DNA of 64,000 bases, taken from Auanema rhodensis (Eukaryota > Nematoda > Chromadorea > Rhabditida > Rhabditidae). A model generated the notes under the pieces. The model saw only the letters and a list, made by a program, of their open reading frames with translations, did no database searches and was not told the DNA's origin. Below are positions 26,021 through 35,341 of the stretch, one piece after another (the stretch's first letter is position 1; the number at the start of each line of letters is the position of its first letter). The position numbers and the translations under genes are program-made. The stretch lies in assembly GCA_964057225.1 (NCBI GenBank), contig OZ059898.1, forward strand, positions 3,286,001 to 3,350,000, read 5' to 3'.

Positions 26021-29000
26021 ATGCCAACAGCAATGTGTAGACTGATATATTCATTATATCAAGGTACAATGGCTGCTAATAGGTTGTGTCTTTTTGATTA
26101 TTTGTTTGTAAACTTTTTCTTTTTTTAGTTATAAACGTTTATGTGAAGAGCTAGGATTTGATTATGAAGAAATCAATCAGCTCAGGTAATTTAACAATAT
26201 TTTGAATCTTTATATATATTTTGTTTTTTAGTAAACGTATAAAGTTTACCGAGGCTGGTGAGATCGAGCTCTGTGAGCCCACATCACCCACTTTTAACAG
26301 TGGGCCCTCATCATCAAGGGTTATTGAAGTAATAACCTTGGATGACAGTGATGAGTAAGCGATATTAAAATTATAACATTTTGTTTTTTTCTTTTTAAGC
26401 GAATGGGATCCTGCTACCCCATCAACCAGTGGAGGGCAAGTCGGATATGGAGCGGCATTCAACGATGTCTGTAAAATAGAGGTGCGATCTTTTATTTACA
26501 TATCATTTCATAATATATCTTTTGAAACATGAAATTTTCTCTTGCTCCAATTGCATATTTTGAAAACATTTTGAAATTTATTTCTCTTTTTCAATTGCAT
26601 TCATAAAATTCTCTCTTTCTCATCTTTACATTTCATCTCAATCTATATATTTTATCAAACAAATTGCAAGTATTTTGAAACTTATATATTCATTCTTTTG
26701 AACAGCATTCATTTTAAAATCTTTACATTTTATCTCACTATATATCTTTCTTTCAACCAATTTTGAATTCTTACAAATTATAAATATTTCAAACATTTTG
26801 AACTAGTAAAATAATAAAACACCATCTTGACCTTTTCATTTATTTTTAAACATTAACAAATGTTTATAAAAGAAAAAACTTTATATTTAAAAATCAAATG
26901 CCATTTATTTTTAATAAAAGAATATAAAGATGATTTAAAGAAAAGTAAATTTATTAAAAGTTATAAACAAAAATTATTTATATTTAAATTAAAAGCGTAT
27001 AACCATTATAAAAAATATGTATTATAGTGGTCACACCGACGCATAAAACGAACTGGTCGGTTCACCAACGTGGTCGTTAGATCGCTCACGTTCCCACATT
27101 TGGAAGCCATTAATGAGCCAATGCATGTTGTCATGCCGCGGCTATTTAATGAGTTTCTTGATCGGTGCCTTGCTGAAAGTGGTGTGCCAGATAAACAAAA
27201 AGCGCTATTTTGTTTATCAATAGAGCACCCATCCTTTGAAAAGGGATCCATATTTATGGATTTCCGTAGAAGGGAGCATTTGGATGGCGTTGCCATCATG
27301 AATGCAATCAGCAAGGTGCAGCAATCAAAGCGAGAGGCTGTAATTAGCCAGGCAATGAATATTGAAATGTATGTGTTTGATGAGAGACCAGTGCAGCCAA
27401 GCCTGATGCCTGGTGAAGGTAGAGTTGGTTTCTATTTTGATGCCGAACTCAAAATACCTGGCACTATTGAGAACACTGACACTCATTGCCTGGCTAGAGC
27501 AGCAGTTGTGGGAATGTGGAAAGCCGATGAAGAGGCAGCAGAAGATGTTGTTGAAAAGCGGAGGATACAAAATCTTCGTCGCAACTACATCTTGTTGCCA
27601 AATCAACCACATCATATCAATTTATTAAATAGGTGTGGTATTTCTGTACATTTACCAAATTATAATTTAAATCATTTAAATATTATTGCAAGTTGTAATA
27701 CAGACTATAAGTTTGTAGTATACGCAAGGCCACCTGGACAGCGTATGTACGCTATTCAGCGTATCTTTAATGAAACGGCTAGCAAAGTGGTAACACTAGG
27801 CTACCGAAATAATCATTATGACTGTATTACAACTTGTAGTAGATCACAGATTTTTGATGGTATTATATGCCAACACTGTAAATTATCTTACAAAACAGTG
27901 TTGCATAGATGTAAAGCCAAGTGTAAGAAATGCCACACCTTAAAATGTAATTCGATGGAAAATGTGGTTGAAAGTAGCATAAGATGTGATAGTTGTAGAG
28001 TTTTGTTTAAAACTCGTCAATGCTTTGACAGGCATATTAGAAAAACATGTCGAATGTTTAAGGTAATTTAAAAAATATATATAAAATTTAACATGACTAA
28101 ATTCAGACATGTGAAAACTGTGATCATTATCACAGAGTACGTGCTGATAGACCGCACAATTGCAATGAGAAATTTTGCAAAAAGTGTGGGCAAACAAAGC
28201 CTGAAGATCATTCTTGTTGTTGGGTACCACCTAACGACAAGAAGAAGGATCAGTTAAAAAAGAGGCAAGAGAAATACAAGGTTTGTATTTTACATCTTTA
28301 CAAGTGTAATGCTTACTTGTTTAAGATTATTTTCTATGACTTTGAAACGGTTGTGTTAAAAAGCGGTACAAATGTTCATGAATATGCAGATGAACAATGG
28401 CCCAATATGGTTGTGTATAATAAATTTTGTGAAAGTTGTATAGATGCCAACTCATGTGAAAAATGCACAACCAAGGAGGGCCATTTTGGGTATCAACAAG
28501 GTGATAGTGAATGGTCTGTAACAGATCGTTTCCTTGATTGGTTACTCAACTCTGTTGAGAATGATAATGCAATTTTGATTGCGCATAATGGTTCACGCTT
28601 TGACATACATTTCTTGGTGTCTAGGCTGATAAACCGTGGTATATATCCTGATCCAATTTTAAATGGGACCAAGATTATAAGCATGGTTGTCAAGCCTTTA
28701 AGAGGTCAAAAATTTAATCATTTATATTTTAAAGATAGTTATTTATTAGTGCCTTTACCCCTATCAGCGTTACCCAAGGCATTTGGTGTACCTGATATGA
28801 GTAAAGGACAGTTTCCTTACCTCTTTAACCATCCAATAAATTATGGCAAAGTGTTACCATCTTTACCACCAAAACAGTACTATTGTACTGCTAGAATGAA
28901 AGCAGAAGACTTAGCTTCATTCAATATTTGGTATGAAGAGCGTAATCAAAGAGCGTTTGATTTTGATGAAGAGCTTTTGGAATATTGTAGGACAGATGTC

Positions 29001-31255
29001 CGTATTTTAACCAACTGTATGAAAGTTTACATGAAGTTGGCAACCGCCACCACTGGCTGGAACCCTGTCATACAGTGTATGACATTTGCCAGTTTCTCTT
29101 TATTCCAGGCAAGTTTTTTAAAATACAAGCATTTTCAAAACTAGTATATTACAGCTGAAAATGAATCATATTAAAAAGAACCAAGTGGGTATTCTGCCCG
29201 AGACTGGTTATTATGCCGGTCAAAAGCAGAGTATAATAGCCATAAAGTATATAAAATGGCTAGAACAAGGATTGGGGCGCCCATTAATGCATAAGCTTAA
29301 TGGTGGCGAATTTGCAGTGAGAGTAGATGGCCATCGCTATCTACTCGATGCTTATGACCCCGTTGCCAATCATGGCTATGAGGTGAGTAATTTGTGATAA
29401 ATGTAAAAAGTGCAAATTTTTGTAGATTAATGGTTGCATTTACCATGGTTGCCCCCAGTGCACCAACAAGAGCGCTATAGCACCAGGCAGAAATGGTGAA
29501 ACAATGGAAGAGGTAATTGTGACTTTTTTTTAATCATTTTAAGTTTTAAAATTTAGGTTTATGATAAAACCATGAAAAGGCTTGAAGCAATTCAAAGCCA
29601 AGGCATTAGTGTTACCACAGTGTGGGAGCACGAAATTAATGCTCAAATTTCGGCCAATGAAGAAATGGCGAAATTTATGCGTGAAACAAATGTTGTTACA
29701 CGCTTGGCACCTAGAGATGCCTTTACCGGTGGCCGCACCCAGACATATAAGCTTTTGGCACAAGCTTCGGATAGATACTCGCTCGAGTATGTGGACTTTT
29801 GTTCACTATATCCATATGTCACCGCTTTTGATGCCTATTACCCTGTAGGTAATCCCAAAGTTATTACTGAGGGTTTCAAAAGCTTTGAGACATGTTGCCC
29901 ATACAAGGGGCTAGTAAAATGTGACGTGCTTGCACCCACAAATTTGCTGTACCCTGTATTAGGTACACGTATTGGCGGTAAACTAATTTTTACAAACTGC
30001 CGCACTTGTGCAGTCAAAAGTAAAAATGTAGCATGTGAGCACCAGAATGATGTAAATGCTAGAAAGCTGCATCTAACTGTGACACATGTTGAGCTCGAGT
30101 GTGCCATACAACGTGGCTATAAAGTGCTTCATGTGCATGAGGTGTGGCACTGGGAAGAATGGCAACAAGGCGGCCTGTTTAAAGAATTTGTACAAAAGTA
30201 CATAAAAATTAAACAAGAGGCGTCGGGCTGGCCAAAGCCAAACATGACAGAGGAAGAAAAGGTATGTTTTAATAAAAGTATCACATTAAATAGAATTTTA
30301 CAGGTAATATATCTCCAAGAACACGAGGAGAACACTGGTGTTGCTCTGGAGAGCAATAAAATTGAAAAGAATGCTGCCATGCGTAGCATTGCCAAACTGC
30401 AGCTAAATAGGTTTGTAAACTTTTTAAAACAATACATTACAAATTTGCTTATAGTGTCTGGGGTAAAATGGGTCAAAGACCTGATAAAGCCCAAACCAAG
30501 ATTATTGGTGTTGAGGACCCAGAAATTGGTAGGATCATTACTGATCCTGCAAGGGAACTCACTGGGTTCAAAATTGTGGATAATGTTGCGTACTGCACAA
30601 CAGTACCAGAGGATTCACATTTGGCGCCACCGCCTTTTACAAATGTAGCTATTGCGGCCTATACAACCGCTCATGCAAGGCTACTATTGTATAAGGCAAT
30701 GGAGAAAATTGGAAAGAATTTGGTGTATACAGGTAATTTTATACTTGTATTCAATTTAAACTTACATTATTTAGACACGGATTCTCTAATTTATCAAAGA
30801 TGCCTAGATGAGCCAGATCCAATTGAGGATATGAAGGGTGAATGGTTAGGTAAACTAACCTCTGAAATACCCGATGGTTGGTCAATGACCAAGTTTGTAT
30901 CACCAGCGGCAAAAGTTTATAGTTATAAACTTGTAAATGCAGCTGGTGATGTAAAATATGTAACAAAGGCAAAGGGAGTGGTAAGTACGAGCTTTGACTT
31001 TTCAAATAATTTTATAATTTACAGACGTTGGACCACACGGCAGCGTCAGTGGTAAACTTTGAAAGTATGGAGCGACTGGTTCGCGGTCTCGTTATGGATG
31101 GAGAGAAATTGGTTTTAAAAACCAACACAACCTTGTTAAAGAGGCAACTCGGTGCCATATCCACAATGGATATGACAAAAAGTACTAGAGTCGTAATGGA
31201 TAAACTTTGTTATCTTCAAGATTATAGTACTTTACCCTACGGTTATTGTGAATAA
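26021..31255 (+). CDS. PolB: Protein-primed family B DNA polymerase (PolB), 14 exons
   Basis: Replicates the element, presumably from protein-primed TIR ends. Exons joined by consensus splice sites and frame: 26021-26082, 26129-26185, 26232-26354, 26400-26481, 27028-28062, 28107-28280, 28326-29108, 29155-29382, 29426-29512, 29557-30261, 30304-30410, 30455-30732, 30775-30980, 31025-31255. The first in-frame ATG is 26021 (1385 aa); 26033 and 26069 (strongest context, 1369 aa) are alternatives. Counting from 26069: Cys/His-rich fingers ~400-490; exonuclease motifs DFET at 500-503, HN..FD at 582-588 and YCRTD at 715-719; FTGGRT at 917-922; polymerase motif A DFCSLYP from 941; motif B K1127..NSVWGK; motif C DTD at 1225-1227, split by an intron. 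All catalytic residues are present. The protein is long for viral pPolB, as expected with the N-terminal extension of Maverick polymerases. The N-terminal exons and long intron 4 are the least certain part. Confidence 0.93.
26482..27027 (+). other. Long PolB intron 4 (546 nt)
   Basis: Bounded by GAG|GTGCGA and TTATAG|TGG, phase 0. It is more than ten times longer than any other PolB intron. It contains degenerate repeats (CATCTTTACATTTCATCTC near 26620 resembles ATCTTTACATTTTATCTC near 26717) and AATAAA near 26812. I see no conserved coding frame in it. An alternative is that exons 1-4 form a separate small gene polyadenylated here, but exon 5 would then lack an ATG until 27121. Confidence 0.55.
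29109..29154 (+). other. GC-AG intron in PolB
   Basis: Exon 7 ends CAG and is followed by GCAAGT, the classic GC-type donor. The acceptor is ATATTACAG. No GT donor nearby keeps the frame, and removing these 46 nt joins phase-0 exons of PolB. Confidence 0.75.
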
Positions 31256-31392
31256 TATATTTGAATTTATAAATTTTTATCTTGTATATATTTGTATTTA
31301 TAAAATTTTATCATTGTACATGTATTTATTTTTAAAAATAGTTGTATTAATAAATTTTATTCTTAAATCTTTTAAAGAATTTATTACATACA
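31256..31392. promoter_or_regulatory. Convergent 3' ends of PolB and MCP with opposed polyA signals
   Basis: A 137-bp AT-rich gap between tail-to-tail genes. AATAAA on + at 31349-31354 serves PolB. Its reverse complement at 31380-31385 (and 31325-31330) serves MCP. No gene is seen in the gap. Confidence 0.6.
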
Positions 31393-32721
31393 TTACAAAC
31401 TGGTATCAATATATGGAGCACGATTGTTGTCAATGGAAAGAATAGAGTCATACTCTGCATAAACAATTGCATATAAGCCCTCTTGCGGCGTTTGTTGACC
31501 AAATTCCAATTTCAAGGCTACATTACCTTGTCGTATAACATCAAATAACTCTGACGAATGCACAGTAGGAGAAATATCAAATACAAAAAATGTGAAACCA
31601 GCTTTATACATTGCTGGTGTAATACCATTGGATGAATCTGTACGACCAAGTCCCAAACCTTCCAGCATGTCAATATATGCTGTGGCATAGGAAGATCGCC
31701 ATTCTAAATTATAAGGACGGGTAGGTATTACCCTATTGTTGAGCGTCAAGTATATATTTTTCAAATCAAACGGTTTAAAGTTGAATGGTTTAAAAGTACC
31801 ATTATAGGCGTGTGCGCCAACAAGACCTACTACAACACGTTTTGGTGTGTGAGACGTGAATAATATATTATTAGGTGAATCCAAGCGGCCTCCTTCTATG
31901 AAATAAGAGCGCATTTTCACTGATGTCATGGGGTAGTGTATTCGATCCTTTGCGAGTTTATCTTCTATAGCCATAGCTAATCCAGCGTTTAGATCAAACT
32001 CTTGAATGAGCAAATGTACATCGCTGATATCTACTTTCAAATTTGGAAACTCCTCCTTTAATGTAGTATCCTTGTTTTCATTATTCCAGCCTAGAGTGTC
32101 AATTAAAAAGTTATCACGGTTTGGATATGCAGTTAGCTCCATTTTTGAATAGTTTACAAACAGTCGCTCTTGATTAAATAGGTCGATACTGACGGGAGCA
32201 GCCATCTCACACAATATGCCATTTTTTACAAGTGCTTGACGCGTTCTAAATCCAGCACTGGATGCATTATCTATATATCTATCAGCATAATAGCCTGATA
32301 TGGCAAGTTTGCTCTCTTTAACATCGTTGCTATACATTAAAATATTCTCGATATATGTTTTATAGGCATGATTCACGGTAGAGTCATACACGCTAACATC
32401 ACCAATTTTCAAATGATACGAATGTATTAAACTGGCAGCAAATTGTTGACATGGTGCAAAAACAAGGTTGTCTGGTACTGGATCACCGTTTGTGGTTACA
32501 ATTTTAAATTTTACATTCAACCAACATCTTCTCAGATTGAGGAATGATTTGGAATTTTGAGCTATAACAAATTCCCATGGTCCTTGAGGAAGAAACGTAT
32601 TTTTCAAAGGGACTTGTACAGTACGAGTAGACTCTACACCTAATGCCGACGCTGGTATATCACCATAGTTGATATTAGGTAAAAGGGCTTGTGCTGATTT
32701 TGAATCTATCAATTTAGCCAT
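31393..32721 (-). CDS. MCP: Major capsid protein, double jelly-roll type
   Basis: 442 aa from ATG 32721. I recognise it as the Maverick major capsid protein, expected to fold as two jelly rolls and form pseudo-hexameric capsomers. Supporting traits are the N-terminal stretch leading to PWEFVI, a long beta-rich body without transmembrane segments, a C-terminal block ending in the YAIVYAEYDSILSID strand pattern, and its place beside the small basic protein and close to mCP, protease and ATPase. Motif recognition is by memory of the family, not alignment. The start codon directly follows the stop of the upstream gene (TAAATG), so it is probably read from a shared transcript. No frame break is seen. 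Confidence 0.87.
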   Translation of the reverse strand: MAKLIDSKSAQALLPNINYGDIPASALGVESTRTVQVPLKNTFLPQGPWEFVIAQNSKSFLNLRRCWLNVKFKIVTTNGDPVPDNLVFAPCQQFAASLIHSYHLKIGDVSVYDSTVNHAYKTYIENILMYSNDVKESKLAISGYYADRYIDNASSAGFRTRQALVKNGILCEMAAPVSIDLFNQERLFVNYSKMELTAYPNRDNFLIDTLGWNNENKDTTLKEEFPNLKVDISDVHLLIQEFDLNAGLAMAIEDKLAKDRIHYPMTSVKMRSYFIEGGRLDSPNNILFTSHTPKRVVVGLVGAHAYNGTFKPFNFKPFDLKNIYLTLNNRVIPTRPYNLEWRSSYATAYIDMLEGLGLGRTDSSNGITPAMYKAGFTFFVFDISPTVHSSELFDVIRQGNVALKLEFGQQTPQEGLYAIVYAEYDSILSIDNNRAPYIDTSL

Positions 32722-33174
32722 TTAAATGTGAAACGACCGCTCACGAGTGATGCACAACCGCTTATGAGGTTTTGTGGTTTTGCGTCGTCGCCGTTTGCCC
32801 AAGCCGGTAAGATCTCGTATAGCTTGCCGGCCGGCTGTTTTAAGAGTTTCCTTGATATTATCGCCTTTCAGCACCCCATCGACAATTTCATTACCAGTTT
32901 TCAGCAACTGTCCGCCAAGAGGTGAATTTACAACTGGACTTTTGCTTACAGCACTGGATAAGGCGTTTCTTCCGGCATTGATGAGATTTTGGGCTATAGG
33001 TGATTGAATGATGCGTGGTAGAAATGATGCCAAAGTTGCCAAAATACCACCCAAACCATGACCCCTCTGCATTCCACGTTGAAACATCATTCCGCTAAAT
33101 GGGGCGCCACCCATTTGTTGATTTAAAAGTGTTGTCCATTGAATAGAGTTGACATCCAAAAGGAGGTGCGGCAT
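32722..33174 (-). CDS. Small glycine-rich/basic Maverick virion-type protein
   Basis: 150 aa from ATG 33174; an upstream in-frame GTG at 33186 is not a likely start. It has a Gly-rich N-terminal part (MGGAPFSG, then HGLGG), a hydrophobic segment around residues 48-62, a helical middle with GNEIVDGVLKGDN, and a strongly basic KRRRRK patch near residue 130. Small proteins of this build sit next to MCP in many Mavericks and recall adenovirus minor core/cement proteins. That comparison is inference from composition and context. Its stop codon abuts the MCP start with no spacer, and its start lies 51 bp from the divergent protease start. Confidence 0.75.
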   Translation of the reverse strand: MPHLLLDVNSIQWTTLLNQQMGGAPFSGMMFQRGMQRGHGLGGILATLASFLPRIIQSPIAQNLINAGRNALSSAVSKSPVVNSPLGGQLLKTGNEIVDGVLKGDNIKETLKTAGRQAIRDLTGLGKRRRRKTTKPHKRLCITRERSFHI

Positions 33175-33225
33175 ATCGAACCGCACGCGCGCAATACAAA
33201 AGTTACACTAGATCATTCTACTAAA
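33175..33225. promoter_or_regulatory. 51-bp spacer between divergent starts
   Basis: Only 51 bp separate the ATG of the minus-strand capsid cluster from the ATG of the plus-strand protease cluster. It includes a GC-rich CCGCACGCGCGC core, unusual in this AT-rich element. Promoter elements for both clusters must lie here or inside the opposing coding sequence. Confidence 0.45.
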
Positions 33226-33681
33226 ATGTATTCGTCTGAAATAGTATCACTATTGCAATCTGTCCCCAGCACTCGGAAACTATTCCTCGGTGTATATAGC
33301 GCTGATACTCTACCCAAAACGCGTCGTAAAAACTTTGCACTTGTCGTAAATACTGACACACATGATAAGCCAGGCACACATTGGCAGGTCATCTTTGTCC
33401 GTAACAAGCAAGCCTATTTTTTCTGTAGCTTGGGATATAAAATGAACAAGTACATTCAAAATTATCTGGCCAAATATAAAAAGGTAAAAATTAATACTTG
33501 CAAACCACAACGTTTAATTGAATACACTTGTGGTGGCTATGTGGTATTTGTAATACTAATGTTGTCGGCTGGTAATTCATTTGAAAGCATTTGTTCATTT
33601 TTTAAACTATTGAAAAATGATGATGTCTTTATTAAAGCGTTTATGCATAAAGTATTCGACTATAAATTGGCTACTATATAA
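33226..33681 (+). CDS. PRO: Adenain-like cysteine protease (PRO)
   Basis: 151 aa from ATG 33226; the frame is open upstream to 33139 but without an ATG. Ulp1/adenain-family proteases mature capsid proteins in Mavericks. Visible active-site parts are H52 in GTHW, Q95, and nucleophile C102 in TCGGY. The acidic member of the triad normally follows in a YFDS-type strand; here the aligned strand reads AYFFCSLG, so the acid position appears to be C67. That may mean reduced activity, a substitute residue, or my misalignment. It is short but within the range for the family. First gene of a plus-strand trio with 41-nt spacers. Confidence 0.85.
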   Translation: MYSSEIVSLLQSVPSTRKLFLGVYSADTLPKTRRKNFALVVNTDTHDKPGTHWQVIFVRNKQAYFFCSLGYKMNKYIQNYLAKYKKVKINTCKPQRLIEYTCGGYVVFVILMLSAGNSFESICSFFKLLKNDDVFIKAFMHKVFDYKLATI

Positions 33682-33722
33682 GAAATTTGTCATTAATAAC
33701 CTGCTACATTACGTGGTCAGTT

Positions 33723-33893
33723 ATGAATATTCCTTGTCACTGTGAATTATGTGTCAAATACACGTTGGAGCAATCTAAACCAGCGCCTTTATACAGGAGA
33801 ATGTTGAAATGTATTTCAGTGCCATTTATTAAAGGTATAGCATTGGGATTGGGCTTTTGTACAACACTAGTCATATTATTGCTCATTATATAA
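33723..33893 (+). CDS. Small single-pass membrane protein
   Basis: 56 aa from ATG 33723. The N-terminal part contains clustered cysteines (CHCELC at residues 5-10). Residues ~34-56 form a hydrophobic stretch with small residues and a run of L, V and I, a predicted C-terminal membrane anchor. It lies 41 nt after the protease stop and 41 nt before the zinc-finger ORF, which supports it as a real gene despite its size. I do not recognise a family. A role in membrane interaction during exit or entry is possible but not shown. Confidence 0.55.
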   Translation: MNIPCHCELCVKYTLEQSKPAPLYRRMLKCISVPFIKGIALGLGFCTTLVILLLII

Positions 33894-33934
33894 AAGTGGG
33901 TTGATTGCGTGTGGTCGTTTTTCATTTTCCTCTA

Positions 33935-34399
33935 ATGGAACTTTTATGTAACAAATATTGTGGTACATGCAAGGAAATATTTTCTTCAACCAAGCATTTT
34001 AGTGATCACGTTTTGAAAAGACATGCAGGGATTCAACCCATATGTAACAATTATATCAGCAATGCTGACTTTATTCAAAAATATGGACATTTGGATGGTG
34101 TTCGTAGACGTTTGTGCCCTCATTGTAGTGAAACTTTTGGAACAAGATTCAATTGTGAGCGTCATATTCGGCGTATTCATAATAATAATGGAACGAATGG
34201 TGAAGATGGTGATGGAAATGATACCAGCAAACCCTTTGAAAAAGCTGAGGAGTTTGTACATTCAACCCAATCAAAAAGATGCCGCAGCAATAGTGACGGA
34301 GAACATTCACAACACGAGCCGAGCGACAAACAAAACTGCCCTAAACTATCTTTTAAACCTTCGAAAATAAAAATGTGGTATTGTATAACTGTTGAATAA
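33935..34399 (+). CDS. Two-finger C2H2 zinc-finger protein
   Basis: 154 aa from ATG 33935. Finger 1: C9-x2-C12-x12-H25-x4-H30. Finger 2: C61-x2-C64-x12-H77-x4-H82. Both have classical spacing. After them comes an Asn/Gly/Asp-rich linker, then an acidic, Ser-rich, low-complexity tail with KRCR and lysine patches. Likely a nucleic-acid-binding accessory protein, perhaps a regulator or a host-derived transcription factor; its target is unknown. Last gene of the protease trio, with AATAAA at 34395-34400 overlapping its stop codon. Confidence 0.75.
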   Translation: MELLCNKYCGTCKEIFSSTKHFSDHVLKRHAGIQPICNNYISNADFIQKYGHLDGVRRRLCPHCSETFGTRFNCERHIRRIHNNNGTNGEDGDGNDTSKPFEKAEEFVHSTQSKRCRSNSDGEHSQHEPSDKQNCPKLSFKPSKIKMWYCITVE

Positions 34400-34409
34400 A
34401 ACGTTTATT
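34395..34409. promoter_or_regulatory. Back-to-back polyA signals overlapping both stop codons
   Basis: AATAAA on + at 34395-34400 overlaps the stop of the zinc-finger gene. AATAAA on - (34404-34409) overlaps the stop of the minor capsid gene. The two convergent genes thus end five bases apart. Confidence 0.7.
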
Positions 34410-35262
34410 TCATATTTTTAACATGTAATGTAACAACAGTAGAACCATAATTAAATTGCATAGGACGACCAAATTCATCTAAAATTTCAATACGTATGGT
34501 ATCGAGTGTTTGTCTAGTGATTGGTACATAACGAATAGGATTAAATGTTTTGGCAATCATTTTACCAAATTCAGTAGGAGGTGGTACAGGTAAACATGCA
34601 AGTAAATTAGCTTTCACATTACCAAGAATGGAATATTCTACAATATCACAATATATATACATTGTATTAATGTTATTTGAAAAATCAATGGGACGCCTGG
34701 CTATTATTGTATCGTTGATGTTTTTATTTTCAAAACCAAGAAAATATGCAAAATCATCACCAAGCGTTGCATTCAACAATAGTCTCTTGCTTGTTACAAA
34801 CTCTATGCGCTGCAATGTTTTGTTAAACTGAAATGTGGCGTCTGCGAGCATTTCCTCCACTAGCTTAGCCTCAACCTGGCGATTATTATACCACTTTTTT
34901 ACATCTTCATCTTTATCTATTAAACTTTTTATACGTGCTTCTTCCTCAGCTCCAAGAGGCTTTGTATTGTTGGCGATAAATGATTCTCTTCCAGCGTTGA
35001 TTCCGCGTATTATTTCATCACCATTTGCATAGTTGCCTTTAGGCAAGTGTAGAATAAATTTTCTATTGGAAAAACGTAGTGTATAAGATAAATCTTTTTG
35101 AACATTTAATATAGAACAAGGAAAAATGATGTCTGTCAGCCCAATGCAATATCTATTATTGCGTAGCCTTAGTGTTTCAGGTAATCTGGTAAGAAACACT
35201 GATGATGTATTACTTTTTTCAGAGTCAACTGATGATGGAAGAGTAATGTAAAAATCATCCAT
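34405..35262 (-). CDS. mCP: Minor capsid (penton) protein, single jelly-roll type
   Basis: 285 aa from ATG 35262. Recognised as the Maverick penton-type protein by the N-terminal FYITLPSS followed by a strand-rich region with the GLTDIIFPCS pattern, and by the C-terminal series containing RYVPI, RIEILDEFGRP and the final VVTLHVK strand. It would occupy capsid vertices together with MCP. A charged helical insert at residues ~95-140 interrupts the beta strands. The gene is single-exon and intact. It is divergent from the ATPase with 79 bp between starts and convergent with the zinc-finger gene. Confidence 0.85.
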   Translation of the reverse strand: MDDFYITLPSSVDSEKSNTSSVFLTRLPETLRLRNNRYCIGLTDIIFPCSILNVQKDLSYTLRFSNRKFILHLPKGNYANGDEIIRGINAGRESFIANNTKPLGAEEEARIKSLIDKDEDVKKWYNNRQVEAKLVEEMLADATFQFNKTLQRIEFVTSKRLLLNATLGDDFAYFLGFENKNINDTIIARRPIDFSNNINTMYIYCDIVEYSILGNVKANLLACLPVPPPTEFGKMIAKTFNPIRYVPITRQTLDTIRIEILDEFGRPMQFNYGSTVVTLHVKNMK

Positions 35263-35341
35263 GACAAACCACCACTTGATACGTGTACACTATTGCAAAT
35301 GAAATCATTTGCATTTTAGGTACATTTACGAGTGGTTGATT
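35263..35341. promoter_or_regulatory. Bidirectional spacer with dyad and octamer motif
   Basis: 79 bp between mCP (-) and ATPase (+) start codons. It contains an 8-bp inverted repeat GCAAATGA-AA-TCATTTGC at 35295-35312 and an overlapping ATTTGCAT (35307-35314), the POU octamer. TTGCATTTTAG at 35309-35319 could also be a splice acceptor for a 5'-UTR intron of the ATPase transcript. Confidence 0.45.

Noticed and set aside
26151-26462. 103-aa antisense frame over PolB exons 2-4
   Set aside because: The plus-strand exons join in phase and continue into PolB; the antisense frame is a shadow.
30262-30303. Reading the 42-nt segment in PolB as coding, since it is open and in frame
   Set aside because: It has GTATGT and TTTTACAG borders, matches the size of the other introns and separates otherwise family-like sequence; retention remains possible.
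33139-33225. Longer protease, small-membrane-protein, zinc-finger, ATPase and integrase starts at TTG or GTG codons
   Set aside because: This is a eukaryotic element, so ATG starts at 33226, 33723, 33935, 35342 and 36980 are preferred; the small virion protein likewise starts at 33174, not the GTG at 33186.
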